NCBI GenBank assembly: GCA_030686995.1
Contig: CM060692.1
Location: forward strand, 120,502,796 to 120,566,795
Source of the DNA: Artemisia argyi
Lineage: Eukaryota; Streptophyta; Magnoliopsida; Asterales; Asteraceae
Direction: 5' to 3'
DNA length: 64,000 nucleotides
The notes below the pieces were generated by a model. That model saw nothing but the letters and a program-made list of their open reading frames with translations, was not told the DNA's origin and made no database searches. Within the stretch, counting starts at the first letter, position 1; every line of letters starts with the position of its first letter. This document shows, piece by piece, positions 11,649-22,527 of this stretch. Both the position numbers and the translations under genes were made by a program.

Positions 11649-12928
11649 TGTAGAAAACTAGAAGGGGGGTTGAATAGTTTTACGTCTTTTTAATTCGTTA
11701 TAAAAGATAGTTTTAGTGTTTTCTTAGCTTTTAAAAACTTAGATTCGATAATATGTGATCTCAAGTCTTGCACAATATAAACAACTATCAATAAACAATA
11801 TATAGCAATGACAAGTAATGAAATAAGTGAGAGATGGAAAGATCGAACCGCGAGAGAAGAGATTTATAGTGGTTCGGCTACAAGGACACCTTCCTTGCCC
11901 TACTCCACTCCCCGAGCACCTAACTCGAGAGTTTTTTTCACTATATCAACAAGCTCCCTTATGGCGGAGAAAACCATACACACCAATTTTCACACCACAA
12001 CTTCTTCACACCTAAGTCACAACTTCTTCAAATCAATCTACTTCACAACTAACTACTCCACACCTATCTTCTTCACACCAATCTAGTTCCTAACTTTTCT
12101 TCTTCACACCAAGCTACTAACTAATCACACAATCTATATATCTAGCACAACTATCTACAATCAAATATTCACAACAATCTTCACAAAGAATAATGTAAAT
12201 GATTTTTGATGATGCACCAACAACTTGGATGTGGAGATCACAACAAGTTGTAATACTTCTTGTCTTGGGGGATAGAAGTATTCTTCTCTTGCACTTGAGA
12301 GGATGAAGTTTGGATCACTTTGAAACAAAGAATTATACACTTATGATCAAAGGATAAGAGAATAGAAATATGGATCTAGATCAGAAAGTTTAGAAGTGCA
12401 AAAGGTGAGAAAATTCTGAGGGATGAACCAGTATTTATAGGGGAGAAAAATACTGTTCTGGAGCGTGGCCGGTCCCCTTAATTAATGGCCGGTCCCCTTA
12501 ATGATTAAGGGGGCCGCCTAAGGAATTAAGGGGGCCGCCCCTTCAGAACGTTGGTTTTTCTTGTCTATTAGTGGGGAATATTTTTCTGGATAAAATTTGC
12601 CATTTTTGGTTGGAAATTTGAAATCATATATTTATAATGAATTAAACATATTCTTTTAATTCCAAAAGTAATTTTGTAAAAGATATAAGATGTTTAATGC
12701 ATTTCATAAAAATTCTAGTGATTAGAAAAATTTCCTTTGATCATGAAATGTAATAAACCCTTTGTTTATTCATACCTTAAGTGATATGGAAGCAAAGACA
12801 AATATTAAGCACTAAAAACTTGTTTACGTCATAAGTTTTAGATTAATGAGTTTATGCTTTGTAATTATCAAAACATAGAGACATTGTTAATATGCTAACA
12901 ATGTTTTAAGACATTATTTATGTCAACA
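11649..12928 (-). repeat. element C 3' LTR
   Basis: 1,280 bp, matched base for base in length by the copy at 19,105-20,384. On the minus strand a TATA box (CCCTATAAATACTGG, core 12,433-12,439) lies just downstream of an inverted GGCCGGTCCCC block. The 5' tip contains a perfect 8-bp inverted repeat, CATTGTTA..TAACAATG. The AC/CT-rich stretch near 11,990-12,110 repeats CTTCTTCACACC-like units and gives a meaningless plus-strand open frame. Confidence 0.95.
12467..12540. promoter_or_regulatory. GGCCGGTCCCC inverted array upstream of the 3'-LTR TATA box
   Basis: Two direct copies of GGCCGGTCCCCTTAAT are followed by two inverted copies ending ATTAAGGGGGCCGCC, about 75 bases in all and strikingly GC-rich against the AT-rich LTR. 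On the minus strand the block sits about 30-100 bases upstream of the TATA box, the place of a proximal promoter or enhancer. It could also fold into a strong cruciform. Confidence 0.75.
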
Positions 12929-13080
12929 ATCTCTCCCTTTTTGATGATTACAAAACCTTAAACTCATTAGGTCTAAAAAATAATTTTTAGACAAGGATTT
13001 AGAGTTTAACATTCTCTTCTCCCCCTTTTTGTAAAATCAAAAAGGTTAATGCTCCCCCTTGATGTATGCTCCCCCTCATT
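12929..13080 (-). other. multiple polypurine tracts of element C
   Basis: Directly next to the 3' LTR the minus strand reads AAAAAGGGAGAGAT, the expected plus-strand primer. Three more purine tracts follow upstream: AAAAAGGGGGAGAAG near 13,020, CAAGGGGGAGCAT near 13,055 and ATGAGGGGGAGCAT near 13,075. Several such tracts before the 3' LTR are a reported trait of Sireviruses (established knowledge) and support the lineage call. Confidence 0.7.
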
Positions 13081-13482
13081 TGAGAGCACCAAGGGAATGA
13101 GCTATGGAAATCTTGGCTACACAAAATATTAGAAGAGAACAAGGCACATATACATGCAAACCAATAATTATAAAAATAGATTCATTCAAGCATCATAGAA
13201 AGCATTACAACATTTAATATGCTTAAGGCATATTAATCATAATAAAACAAAAGAAAATACATAGTCCTATATTGCCTAAAAAGAGCACTTGGACTTGCTT
13301 GCAACTCATGGTTGATTGGTTTATTTGCTTGAAGGATAACATAAGCATAAAGCTTAGTTGTTAGATGGAGAGGGATATGGAGTGGGGTATGGAGCGGAAT
13401 AGGTGGCCCTTACGATATTGTATCGTGTTAAGGGTGGAATGGGATGAGGTCGAGTGAGAAGATATTCAATCCAAGAAATATC

Positions 13483-14080
13483 TTAACTCAAGTAAAGGAG
13501 TTGTTTTTGAAGAAAGATGCAACAAGGGCAATAGTGAGTGTGGTTTGTAACTTGATCCAAGTTGAGAGAGTGAGGAAGGCAATTGTTGTAGGGTGATGAT
13601 GGAGGTTGCCCTTTGTTACGTTGTGCAAGATGCACGGCATTGAGATCACAAAGATCATGGATTTGTGATAGTTCGTCACGGAACTTTTTCTTTTCCGTGG
13701 TAATGCGGAGAAAGTCATTGTGTTGATATGGATGAATTTGGTTTGTGTAGTTGGAGTTGTAGTGGGATGGTTGATCAAACTTGTATGGATCATTACAAGT
13801 GATTGGAGGATGAGATGAGTGGTTTGGCATGAAGGAAGATGTTTGGCCAATGTTGCATGGTTTGTAAAGAGGATCAAATGAATGTCCTTGTGAATTTGGT
13901 GGAAAGTTTGGGAAGTAAGTGGTTGGTGGTGTTAAGTGACTTCCAACTTCATTTGTTATGATGGATTTGTTTCGAGGGCTTTTTCTTCGCCAAACGGGTT
14001 TATGATGGATAAAGTTTGTTTGGGAGATTAGGACAAAATGTGTTGGTGAAAATTGGGAAATGTAGGTTGAAATGGGCTAA
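13483..14080 (-). CDS. possible extra ORF of element C, after pol
   Basis: An open frame of about 200 codons runs from a TAG near 14,080 to a stop at 13,483. The first useful ATG is at 13,830, giving 115 residues. The translation is rich in Asn, His, Pro, Ser and Tyr (for example NSNYTNQIHPYQHNDF), with a short charged helix (TTEKKKFRDELSQIHDL) and a Cys pair near the end. It lies in the spacer between pol and the 3' LTR, the place where elements B and F keep their extra gene, but I see no similarity to those. It may be a degraded or unrelated ORF; coding status is uncertain. Confidence 0.35.
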
Positions 14081-14116
14081 AAAGCCGAAAAGATTTTGTA
14101 AACCCGACCATCAGAT

Positions 14117-14190
14117 GGCCGGTCCCCTTAATTAGGGGGCGGTCCCCTTAATGATTAAGGGGGCCGCCTTACAAAATTAAGGGGGCCGCC
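14117..14190. promoter_or_regulatory. internal copy of the GGCCGGTCCCC inverted array
   Basis: A third copy of the LTR block lies outside the LTRs, between pol and the possible extra ORF. It again has two direct GGTCCCCTTAAT units and two inverted ATTAAGGGGGCCGCC units. Here it is flanked by further matching arms (CAGATGG left, CCATCTG right), which extend the palindrome. The rest of the spacer, 14,194-14,934 and 13,081-13,482, is AT-rich with no gene that I can support. Confidence 0.7.
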
Positions 14191-14934
14191 CATCTGGTGA
14201 TTTCCAGGTTGCCAGAATTGGGTTTTTGGCAGAAAATTTGCAGAAAGGTTGTGTGTTTGGATTAGAATTCAAGCAAGTTCAATTCCTTTAGGCAATATAG
14301 AATCTAATCTAATCAATATATAGCATGCATGCAATAACACATAGCCAAAAGAGCAAATAATCAACACATAATAGGCAAGAGGAGGTAAGTAAGGGCAAGA
14401 TCACTTAAACTTCCTAAGGCACCTATCTTAGATTAAAGGCAAAGGCAATTAGTGAGTGAAAAACTAGTTATGGATCAAGATGACAACATTAATAGTGAAT
14501 TTGTCCTAGTGTGTGTCTATATGCAACAAATGTGGAGTTGTGATTGTTTCGACTCCTAAATGCAAAAAGAAATAATGATCCTAAGAAACAATCCAAATGA
14601 TCTCCTTGATTCAATTTTTGCTCGATCATGAATGTCAAAGACATATATTAGATTATATACCTTGACAATTTATGTGAGAGTTTATGCATGATTATGAAAA
14701 ACAATGTTTTTAGAATTAATCAACAATGCAAGGAAAATGATCTTCATGTGATTCCTAGATAGTGAGAATAATTTTTAGAGAAAATTGATTGGGTTTTACA
14801 AAGGAGTTTATGCAAAGAAAATAAATCTTCCCAATCTTTAGTTTTGTGCGAAATAGATTCCTAGACTCAGAAATGATGAAATGGAAGAAAAATAAATTTT
14901 ATGCAAGTATAAATTTGTATTAATTCAATATAAT

Positions 14935-17275
14935 TTAGTCAACTTGTTCCATCATTCCTAATCCTAAACGCAAGTGGTTGAATAATTCACGCTTAAGGGG
15001 TTTTGTGAATATATCCGCAATGTTGTCTTCCGATGCAACCTTTTCTATAGATATATTTCCTTTTTGTACATTATCCCTAAGAAAATGGTGGCGTATTTCT
15101 ATGTGTTTAGTCCTAGAGTGTTGCACCGGATTTTTACTTAAATCTATTGCACCTTTGTTATCGCACATAATGGGGACATTTTCTAACCTAATGCCATAGT
15201 CTACGAGAGCTTGTTTCATCCATAGTGTTTGTTGACATGCCTTTCCGGCGCTTACATATTCGGCTTCGGTGGTAGAAATAGCAAGAGCGGTTTGCTTCTT
15301 CGAAAACCAAGATGTTAGACAGCATCCCATAAACGTGCAAATACCGCTACTGCTCTTTCTATCTACGTAGTCTCCCGCATGATCCGAATCCGCATAGATG
15401 ACGGTTTCTATGCCGGATCCCTTAGGATACCATAATCCTAAGTGTATAGTGCCTTTAACGTATCGGAAGATACGCTTAACCGCTTCTAGGTGAGAGGTTT
15501 TGGGATCCTCTTGAAAACGGGCACAAAGGCAGACACTAAACATGATATCGGGTCTACTTGCCGTCAAGTATAGTAAACTACCTATCATTCCTCTATACTT
15601 AGTGTTATCTACGGACTCACCTTCATCGTCCTTTGTGAGTTTTACTTCCGTAGACATGGGAGTTTTCATGGGTTTTAAGTCTTCTAGGCCAAATTTCTTA
15701 AGCATTTCCTTAATGTACTTAGATTGGTTAAAAAATATTCCATCTTCTAATTGTTTTATTTGTAATCCTAGGAAGAAGTTAAGTTCACCCATCATACTCA
15801 TCTCAAACTCATCATGCATGATTTTGGCAAATTCATCACACATGTCTTGACAAGTCGATCCAAATATAATGTCATCAACATATATTTGAACAATGATGAG
15901 ATTTGGGTCTTTCCTTTTAGTGAAAAGAGTGTTATCTACCATTCCCATGGAATAATCATGTTTAATAAGAAAGGCTTTTAATCGATCATACCAAGCTTTG
16001 GGAGCTTGTTTGAGTCCATACAAAGCTTTCTTTAACTTATAAACATAATCAGGTTTTGCGAAGTCAATGAATCCTGGAGGTTGTGCCACATATACCTCCT
16101 CATTGATAAAACCGTTAAGGAATGCACTTTTCACGTCCATTTGGAATAACTTAAAATCTAGGGCGCAAGCATAGGCAAGTAATATCCTAATCGATTCTAG
16201 TCTAGCTACGGGGGCATAAGTTTCGTCATAATCAATTCCTTCTTGTTGATTATAACCTTGGGCAACTAACCTAGCTTTATTCCTAGTAACTATTCCATTC
16301 TCATCTAACTTATTCCTATATACCCATTTGGTTCCTATGATGGTCATATTCTTTGGATTTGGAACTAATTCCCAAACATCATTTGCCTTAAATTGATTTA
16401 ATTCTTCTTGCATAGCTATAACCCAACTTTCATCTTTTAAAGCCTCACTAATATTCTTAGGTTCTATTGGTGAGAGGAAACAAAAGAAATTGTTTTTATC
16501 TTGGGCTTGTGACCTAAGGGTTCTTTGGTTAAGATGTCCTATTATATTATCTAATGGATGTGATCTAGATTCTTTAATATTAACAGTTTCGTTATTTTCT
16601 AAGTGAATGTCTTCATTATCATTTCCTATGGGTTTCGTTTTACTAACCTCAATAGCTTCATCTTCGACTAAGTCATCATCTTCTAAAGGTAATGTTTTAG
16701 GAGGAGGTGGTGTTTCATCAAATGTTACATTTAGTGATTCCTCTACTTTCATGGAGTGTTTGTTAAGTATTATATATGCTTTGCTATTTTGTGAGTATCC
16801 TAAAAATATTCCTTCATATGATTTTGGATCAAACTTAGTGAGGTAATCCTTAGTGTTTAGAATATAACATTTACTTCCAAATACCCTAAAGTAGCTTAAG
16901 TTTGGTTTTCTACCTCTTAATAACTCATAAGGAGTTTTTCCTAGAATTCTCCTAATTGATACCCTATTTAAAATATAAGTAGATGTATCTACGGCGTGAC
17001 ACCAAAATTTTTGTGGGATGGATTGTTCATTTAACATAGTTCTACTCATTTCTTGTAGTGACCTATTTTTTCTTTCTACTACGCCATTTGATTGAGGAGT
17101 ACGAGGAGCGGAGAAATTGTGAGATATTCCATTTAACTCACAATATTTTCCGAATTGTACTTCTTTATCAAATTCCCTACCATGGTCCGTCCTAATGGTA
17201 ACTATTGAGCATCCTAATTTATTTTGAATCATTTTACTAAATATTTCGAATTTTTCAAAGGCTTGGGTTTTGTCA
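14935..17275 (-). CDS. element C pol: integrase core, reverse transcriptase, RNase H
   Basis: A long frame (765 codons from its first Met) that looks intact. Motifs in order: integrase IRTDHGREF and SNGVVERKNRS; the linker TPYELLRGRKPNLSYFRVFG; reverse transcriptase GIDYDETYAPVARLESIR, QMDVKSAFLNG, YVDDIIFGST and FFLGLQIKQ; then GSLLYLTASRPDI; RNase H YADSDHAGDYVDRKSS and TEAEYVSAGKAC; tail ADIFTKPLKRELF. All catalytic acidic residues are present. It would process, copy and integrate element RNA, but it is disconnected from the protease part by a one-base loss in a T run at about 17,282, so a full polyprotein is not made without frameshifting. Confidence 0.92.
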
Positions 17276-17276
17276 C

Positions 17277-18227
17277 TTAAAACCTAGTCCACGTGTATCG
17301 TGAGTAGTCATCTACTATTACTAAGGTATATTTGTTTCCTCCATAGCTCCGCACAGCGGATGGACCGAAGAGATCCATATGTAATAACTCTAGGCACCTA
17401 GTAGTGGATACTATATTCTTAGCTTTGTGACTAGCATGAGCTTGTTTTCCAATTTTACATGCATCACAAAAATGCTTGTCATATTTTAGATTAGGCAAAT
17501 TTCTAACTAATTCCTTAGAGGCCAAAGATTGTATTTGTTGCATGTTAGCATGTCCTAATCTCCTATGCCACAATGTAGAGTTTTCATCTAGGGTCGTTAG
17601 GCATATCCTATCCTCAGGTTTGTTTCCTAGTTTCATAACATATATGCCACCTTTCCTAATTCCTCTACCTATAATTTTTCCATTCTTAACTATTTCGCTA
17701 TCCTCTTCGGTAAATGTGACTCTACATTTATTATCACATATTTGTCCTACACTAAGCAAGTTATATGTTAATTTATCTACATGCTCTACATTTTCAATAG
17801 TAAGTGAGTCTTGAGAAATCGTACCTTTGCCAATGATTTTTCCACGTAAGTCACTACCGAAAATAACGTTACCTCCATTGTATGCCTTGTATGTAGAGAA
17901 TAGCTTGCGGTTCCCCATCATGTGCCTCGAACATCCGCTATCTTTGATCCATTCGTCAGGTTCCAAGTCAATTCCTAAACATATTTCGTCGGTTTCTTTT
18001 GCCATAAAACATTTTTCGTCTCTTGGCTTTTCAACTTCTTCTTTGTCACTATCTCTCCATGTTCCACTAACAAAAGCGCCTTGATTTTCATAACCTGGTG
18101 GCTTTAGGCATTCGCCAATGAGATGATTTGGACTTCCACATTTAAAGCACTTTCTTTTCCCGTAGTTTTCACTTCTATTTCTTTGGAACGCTTTTCTTTC
18201 GTCTCGTGATGATCTAGTGAATCTTCC
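17277..18227 (-). CDS. element C gag tail, protease and integrase zinc domain
   Basis: In the same frame as gag but after its TGA, this segment holds a CX2CX4HX4C knuckle (CFKCGSPNHLIGEC), the protease core WIKDSGCSRHMMGN, and the integrase N-terminal HHCC domain (WHRRLGHANM..CDACKIGK), followed by LHMDLFGPS and VIVDDYSRYTW. It ends early at a TAA at 17,277 because of a missing T. The protease signature has DSG as in active Copia proteases. A first Met occurs at 18,005, but translation would naturally come through from gag. Confidence 0.88.
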   Translation of the reverse strand, partial: GRFTRSSRDERKAFQRNRSENYGKRKCFKCGSPNHLIGECLKPPGYENQGAFVSGTWRDSDKEEVEKPRDEKCFMAKETDEICLGIDLEPDEWIKDSGCSRHMMGNRKLFSTYKAYNGGNVIFGSDLRGKIIGKGTISQDSLTIENVEHVDKLTYNLLSVGQICDNKCRVTFTEEDSEIVKNGKIIGRGIRKGGIYVMKLGNKPEDRICLTTLDENSTLWHRRLGHANMQQIQSLASKELVRNLPNLKYDKHFCDACKIGKQAHASHKAKNIVSTTRCLELLHMDLFGPSAVRSYGGNKYTLVIVDDYSRYTWTRF

Positions 18228-19037
18228 TCATCTCTTGAAGAATTTCTTGAATTCTCTTACGGCCATTGCATATTCTTCGTCTTCACTTTCGTCACTTGAA
18301 TCATCATCATCACTAGGTTCCTTTTTGGCTTTTAGAGCAATGGATTTGGTTTGTTCTTTCTTGACTTTGACCGTTTCCGAATCTCTTCTTATGATTTCTT
18401 CATGAAACTTCAAGTTGCCAATTAGTTCATCTAGTGATAATGTCATCAAGTTCTTTGATTCTTCAATTGCCGTGACCTTAGCTCGCCATTTTGGATGCAA
18501 TGCCCTAAGAAATTTCCTAACACAATTTTTACTAGAAAATGTCTCATCAAGTGCTTTTAAACTTGTGATAATAGTGTTAAAGTTAGCAAAAGCATTATCA
18601 ATTGATTCCTCTTCCGGAATCGTAAATTGTTCATATTGTTGTACAAGAAGATCTATTTTATTATCTTTGACTTGACTATTACCTTGGTGAGTGATTAGTA
18701 AAGAATCCCAAATTTCTTTGGCGGTTTTACACTTAAAAATTCTTTCATACTCTTTGCGTGGTAACGCATTATAAATAACCATTTTAGCCTCATTATTTTT
18801 TGCTAATTTCTTTTTCAAATCATCATTTTGTTCTTCGAAAGATACAATTTCATTCATTTTAGTTTCAACATTATATTGAATAGGGGGAAAATCACCAAAG
18901 GTAATAATATGCCAAAGATCAAGATCTTTTGATTTCACATACGTTTCGAATCTATTTTTCCAATATAAAAATCCATCACTTTCAAATAGTGGTGGTCTTT
19001 GCATAGATTGCCCTTCTAAATATTTTTCAGATTCCAT
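18228..19037 (-). CDS. element C gag
   Basis: 269 codons from ATG 19037, about 50 bases downstream of the primer site. It has the Copia gag features [51 protein letters not shown] and [17 protein letters not shown], then an acidic Ser/Asp/Glu tail. It stops at TGA 18228-18230 where the next codons clearly continue the protein into the zinc knuckle. The stop replaces a likely Arg codon CGA and is best read as a C-to-T mutation. The role is particle assembly and RNA packaging. Little else is damaged. Confidence 0.88.
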   Translation of the reverse strand: MESEKYLEGQSMQRPPLFESDGFLYWKNRFETYVKSKDLDLWHIITFGDFPPIQYNVETKMNEIVSFEEQNDDLKKKLAKNNEAKMVIYNALPRKEYERIFKCKTAKEIWDSLLITHQGNSQVKDNKIDLLVQQYEQFTIPEEESIDNAFANFNTIITSLKALDETFSSKNCVRKFLRALHPKWRAKVTAIEESKNLMTLSLDELIGNLKFHEEIIRRDSETVKVKKEQTKSIALKAKKEPSDDDDSSDESEDEEYAMAVREFKKFFKR

Positions 19038-19087
19038 AGATCGTTACAAGTTTTAAAATACAATATATTTTAAAAATCTTGCTAGAC

Positions 19088-19101
19088 GTGGCTCTGATAC
19101 C
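19088..19101 (-). other. primer binding site of element C
   Basis: TGGTATCAGAGCCA on the minus strand, three bases after the 5' LTR end. It matches the 3' end of initiator methionine tRNA, the usual plant Copia primer. Confidence 0.92.
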
Positions 19102-19104
19102 AAT

Positions 19105-20384
19105 TGTGGAAAACTAGAAGGGGGGTTGAATAGTTTTACGTCTTTTTAATTCGTTATAAAAGATAGTTTTAGTGTTTTCTTAGCTTTTAAAAACTTGGAT
19201 TCGATAATATGTGATCTCAAGTCTTGCACAATATAAACAACTATCAATAAACAATATATAACAATGATAAGTAATGAAATAAGTGAGAGATGGAAAGATC
19301 GAACCGCGAGACAAGAGATTTATAGTGGTTCGGCTACAAGGACACCTTCCTTGCCCTACTCCACTCCCCGAGCACCTAACTCGAGAGTTTTTTTCACTAT
19401 ATCAACAAGCTCCCTTATGGCGGAGAAAACCTTACACACCAATTTTCACACCACAACTTCTTCACACCTAAGTCACAACTTCTTCAAATCAATCTACTTC
19501 ACAACTAACTACTCCACACCTATCTTCTTCACACCAATCTAGTTCCTAACTTTTCTTCTTCACACCAAGCTACTAACTAATCACACAATCTATATATCTA
19601 GCACAACTATCTAAAATCAAATATTCACAACAATCTTCACAAAGAATAATGTAAATGATTTTTGATGATGCACCACCAACTTGGATGTGGAGATCACAAC
19701 AAGTTGTAATACTTCTTGTCTTGGAGGATAGAAGTATTCTTCTCTTGCACTTGAGAGGATGAAGTTTGGATCACTTTGAAACAAAGAATTATACACTTAT
19801 GATCAAAGGATAAGAGAATAGAAATATGGATCTAGATCAGAAAGTTTAGAAGTGCAAAAGGTGAGAAAATTCTGATGGATGAACCAGTATTTATAGGGGA
19901 GAAAAATACTGTTCTGGAGCGTGGCCGGTCCCCTTAATTAATGGCCGGTCCCCTTAATGATTAAGGGGGCCGCCTAAGGAATTAATGGGGCCGCCCCTTC
20001 AGAACGTTGGTTTTTCTTGTCTTTTAGTGGGGAATATTTTTCTGGATAAAATTTGCCATTTTTGGTTGGAAATTTGAAATCATATATTTATAATGAATTA
20101 AACATATTCTTTTAATTCCAAAAGTAATTTTGTAAAAGATATAAGATGTTTAATGCATTTCATAAAAATTCTAGTGATTAGAGAAATTTCCTTTGATCAT
20201 GACATGTAATAAACCCTTTGTTTATTCATACCTTAAGTGATATGGAAGCAAAGATAAATATTAAGCACTAAAAACTTGTTTACGTCATAAGTTTTAGATT
20301 AATGAGTTTATGTTTTGTAATTATCAAAACATAGAGACATTGTTAATATGCTAACAATGTTTTAAGACATTATTTATGTCAACA
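19105..20384 (-). repeat. element C 5' LTR
   Basis: 1,280 bp, the partner of the LTR at 11,649. It contains the same TATA box (19,889-19,895) and the GGCCGGTCCCC inverted array (19,922-19,996), with a small number of base differences from the other copy, one of them inside the array. Transcription of the element would start here and run leftward. Confidence 0.95.
19922..19996. promoter_or_regulatory. GGCCGGTCCCC inverted array in the active-side LTR
   Basis: Two direct and two inverted units lie immediately upstream of the minus-strand TATA box, as in the other LTR. One inverted unit carries ATTAATGGGGCCGCC instead of ATTAAGGGGGCCGCC. Confidence 0.75.
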
Positions 20385-20694
20385 AAGATTCTTGTACTTT
20401 TAGGTATAAAAAGATGATTTCTTTAAGAAAGTTGAAAACTTGATAAGCTTTTTCCACAAGTAAAGAAATTTCGAAAACAAGTACAAAAATCAAAGACGTG
20501 TATTTTGATAAAAGATTGGAACTTTTTGTTTGTAATGTTTTGTAACACAAGTTTGTAAGCAAATATGTGATTGAAAACAAGAAATAAACAAAATAGTTCA
20601 AAATTTTAACAAAAATAACGAAATAAAAAAGAGGTTTTGGATCGATTTCATAAGAAAACAAGAACTATACCTTCATATGGCGAATGATACCACT
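20385..20694 (-). other. displaced leader of element B
   Basis: The 310 bases between the element C insertion point and the element B 5' LTR hold no ORF worth calling. They start with the right copy of the AAGAT duplication and include another TTTCGAAAAC unit. Joined in order with 11,134-11,648, they make a leader of about 820 bases between primer site and gag. Confidence 0.75.
20680..20692 (-). other. degenerate primer binding site of element B
   Basis: TGGTATCA followed by TTCGC, two bases after the LTR end. The first eight bases match the initiator methionine tRNA primer site; the rest differs from the usual GAGC, so it is mutated or a variant. Confidence 0.6.
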
Positions 20695-21037
20695 TGTTAG
20701 GTACCCATATTGATTTCACACAAACAAGAATGAGATAGATATAAGGATGGGACGATTATGAGAATGAGAGAATAAGAATTGCAAGAGTTTCCTTAATATT
20801 TCACATAACCAACCAAGTTTACAAATGGCCTAAGCTTACTATTTATAGGGAAGGAGCTAGGGCAACACACCCTCTCCTTCCTCTCATCATTTCGTAGGCT
20901 TGGAGGCCCATGGGTTACATTACTTAAGCCTAGTAAACTTAATACAAATTGTAAATGAAAGTAAATAATAACTAAGCAACCTAATATTATTACAAATGAC
21001 CGAGACTTGATAAAATAGTAAAACTTTGATCCCAACA
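20695..21037 (-). repeat. element B 5' LTR
   Basis: 343 bp. On the minus strand it begins TGTTGGGATCAAAG and ends GGTACCTAACA, with TG..CA ends, and sits two bases from a primer-site-like sequence. A minus-strand TATA box, CCCTATAAATAG, lies near 20,842-20,850. No second copy is in the window, so the boundaries rest on the ends, the primer site and the sharp break in the Athila frame at 21,038. Confidence 0.78.
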
Positions 21038-22527
21038 TAATGCTTAACATCTTTGAAGAATTTCTTCTTTTGTTGGAACGACATCCCTTTACGAATGAAA
21101 TTCCCCGCATGGTAATTCGCAAAGTCGGCGAACCATGGGGTACTAGGATCACTATGTGATAAACTCCCAAGTGTCCCGAGAGGAAATGTTTCGTTAATTT
21201 CCTTTTTCTCGAAATCACTTTGATGGGGATTCTCTAAACGCGAAAGGTGATCGGCAGCAAGGTTCTCAGCTCCCTTTTTTGTCTCAAATTTCAACATCAA
21301 ATTCTTGAAGGAGTAGAACCCACCGCATCAATCTTGGCTTAGCATCTTGCTTTGCCATTAGATACTTAAGAGCCGAATGATCCGTATACACTATGCTTTT
21401 CTTTAAGAGCAAATAAGGTCGAAACTTTTCAAAAGCGTAAATGACGGCTAACATTTCTATTTCGGTAGTCATATAATGGTATTGAGCATCGGTCATTGTT
21501 TTACTAGCATAGTGTATCGGCTGAAAATATTTTGACTTGCGTTGCCCCAGAACTGCACCAATAGCATAATCGCTAGCATCGCACATTAGCTCAAAAGGCA
21601 AGTCCCAATTGGGGGCAACTAAGATAGGAGCCTCCGTTAACTTCTTTTTTATAATATTAAATGTTTCGATGCATTCATTTGAGAAGATAAACGGAGCATC
21701 TTTTTCAAGTAAATGGGTCAGGGGCCGGGCTATCTTTGAAAAATCATGGATAACACGTTGGTAAAAGCCGGCATGACCGAGAAAACTTCTAATTCCTTTA
21801 ACGGTTGTGGGATGAGATAACTTAGCAATCACATCGACTTTAGCTCTATCGACCTCAATCCCAGATTTCGAAATCTTATGGCCGAGGACAATGCCCTCTT
21901 TAACCATGAAATGGCACATCTCCCAATTTAGAACCAAGTTGGTGTCTTCACACCATTTTAGCATTCTTTCTAAATGGGAGAGGCAAGAAGTGAAAGAATC
22001 TCCATAAACTGAGAAATCATCCATGAAAACTTCCATGGTTTTCTCAATCTATCTGAGAATATAGACATCATGCACCTCTGGAACGTGCCTGGAGCATTAC
22101 ATAAGCCGAAAGGCATACGTCGGTAGCCAAACGTTCCGTAAGGGCAAGTAAAAGTGGTCTTTTCCTGGTCTGGAGGGTCAATCGGAATTTGAAAATAACC
22201 AGAAAAATCGTCGAGAAAACAATAGAACTCATTTCCCGCTAAACGTTCGAGCATTTGATCCATAAACGGAAGTGGGGAATGGTCCTTACGAGTCGCATCA
22301 TTCAATTTTCGATAGTCAATACACACTCTCCATCCTTTAACAAGACGTGTCGTAATCAATTCATTATCTTCATTAGTCACTACGGTCATTCCACCTTTAT
22401 TCGGAACATAGTGGACCGGACTAACCCATGAGCTATCCGAGATTGGATAAATCATTCCGGCATCGAGGAGTTTGATAACTTCCTTTTTGATAACCTCATG
22501 AATTTTTGGGTTAACCCGTCGTTGTTG
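21038..22527 (-). pseudogene. element A pol: reverse transcriptase and RNase H
   Basis: Gypsy reverse transcriptase: GWRVCIDYRKLNDATRKDH, FLDDFSGYFQIPI, TFTCPYGTFGYRRMPFGL, then the catalytic box as [37 protein letters not shown], and RNase H with [28 protein letters not shown], followed by [14 protein letters not shown] frameshift near 22,040-22,055 separates the finger/palm half from the half with the catalytic box. A TAA at 22528-22530 (from CAA) marks its upstream edge. The frame is truncated at 21,037 by element B in the tract [17 protein letters not shown] in place of the commoner FLDG may be one more mutation. Confidence 0.9.

Larger units (their letters stand above)
11649..20384 (-). 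mobile_element. complete Copia (Sirevirus-like) retrotransposon C
   Basis: An 8,736-bp element on the minus strand, complete at both ends. It has two 1,280-bp LTRs beginning TGTTGACATAAA and ending TTTTCCACA, a primer site for initiator methionine tRNA next to the 5' LTR, gag, pol in Copia order, a 2-kb post-pol spacer with several purine tracts, and a 5-bp target duplication. It was inserted into the untranslated leader of element B. The LTRs differ at roughly 16 positions by eye count (about 1.2 percent), so the insertion is fairly young. Only a few defects are visible: a TGA at the gag-pol linker and a one-T loss in integrase. Confidence 0.95.
1..21037 (-). mobile_element. Copia (Sirevirus-like) LTR retrotransposon B, 3' end outside window
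   Basis: Minus-strand Ty1/Copia element. From right to left it has a 343-bp 5' LTR, a primer site, a long leader, gag with a coiled-coil extension, protease, integrase, reverse transcriptase and RNase H (Copia order), then a spacer and an extra ORF that leaves the window at base 1. The leader is interrupted at 11,649-20,384 by element C. Element B sits inside Athila element A: the A reading frame stops matching at 21,037/21,038, in the codons after RNase H. The 3' LTR must lie left of base 1, so the predicted 5-bp target duplication (TAATG at 21,038-21,042) cannot be checked here. Several stops and frameshifts make B non-autonomous. The Sirevirus label rests on the gag extension, the extra ORF and the repeated motifs; it is inferred. 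Confidence 0.85.

Noticed and set aside
11808..12086. 92-codon plus-strand ORF present in both LTRs of element C (also 19,264-19,542)
   Set aside because: Preserved only because the LTRs are young copies of each other; low-complexity Thr/Ser/Phe text antisense to the element and without a promoter.
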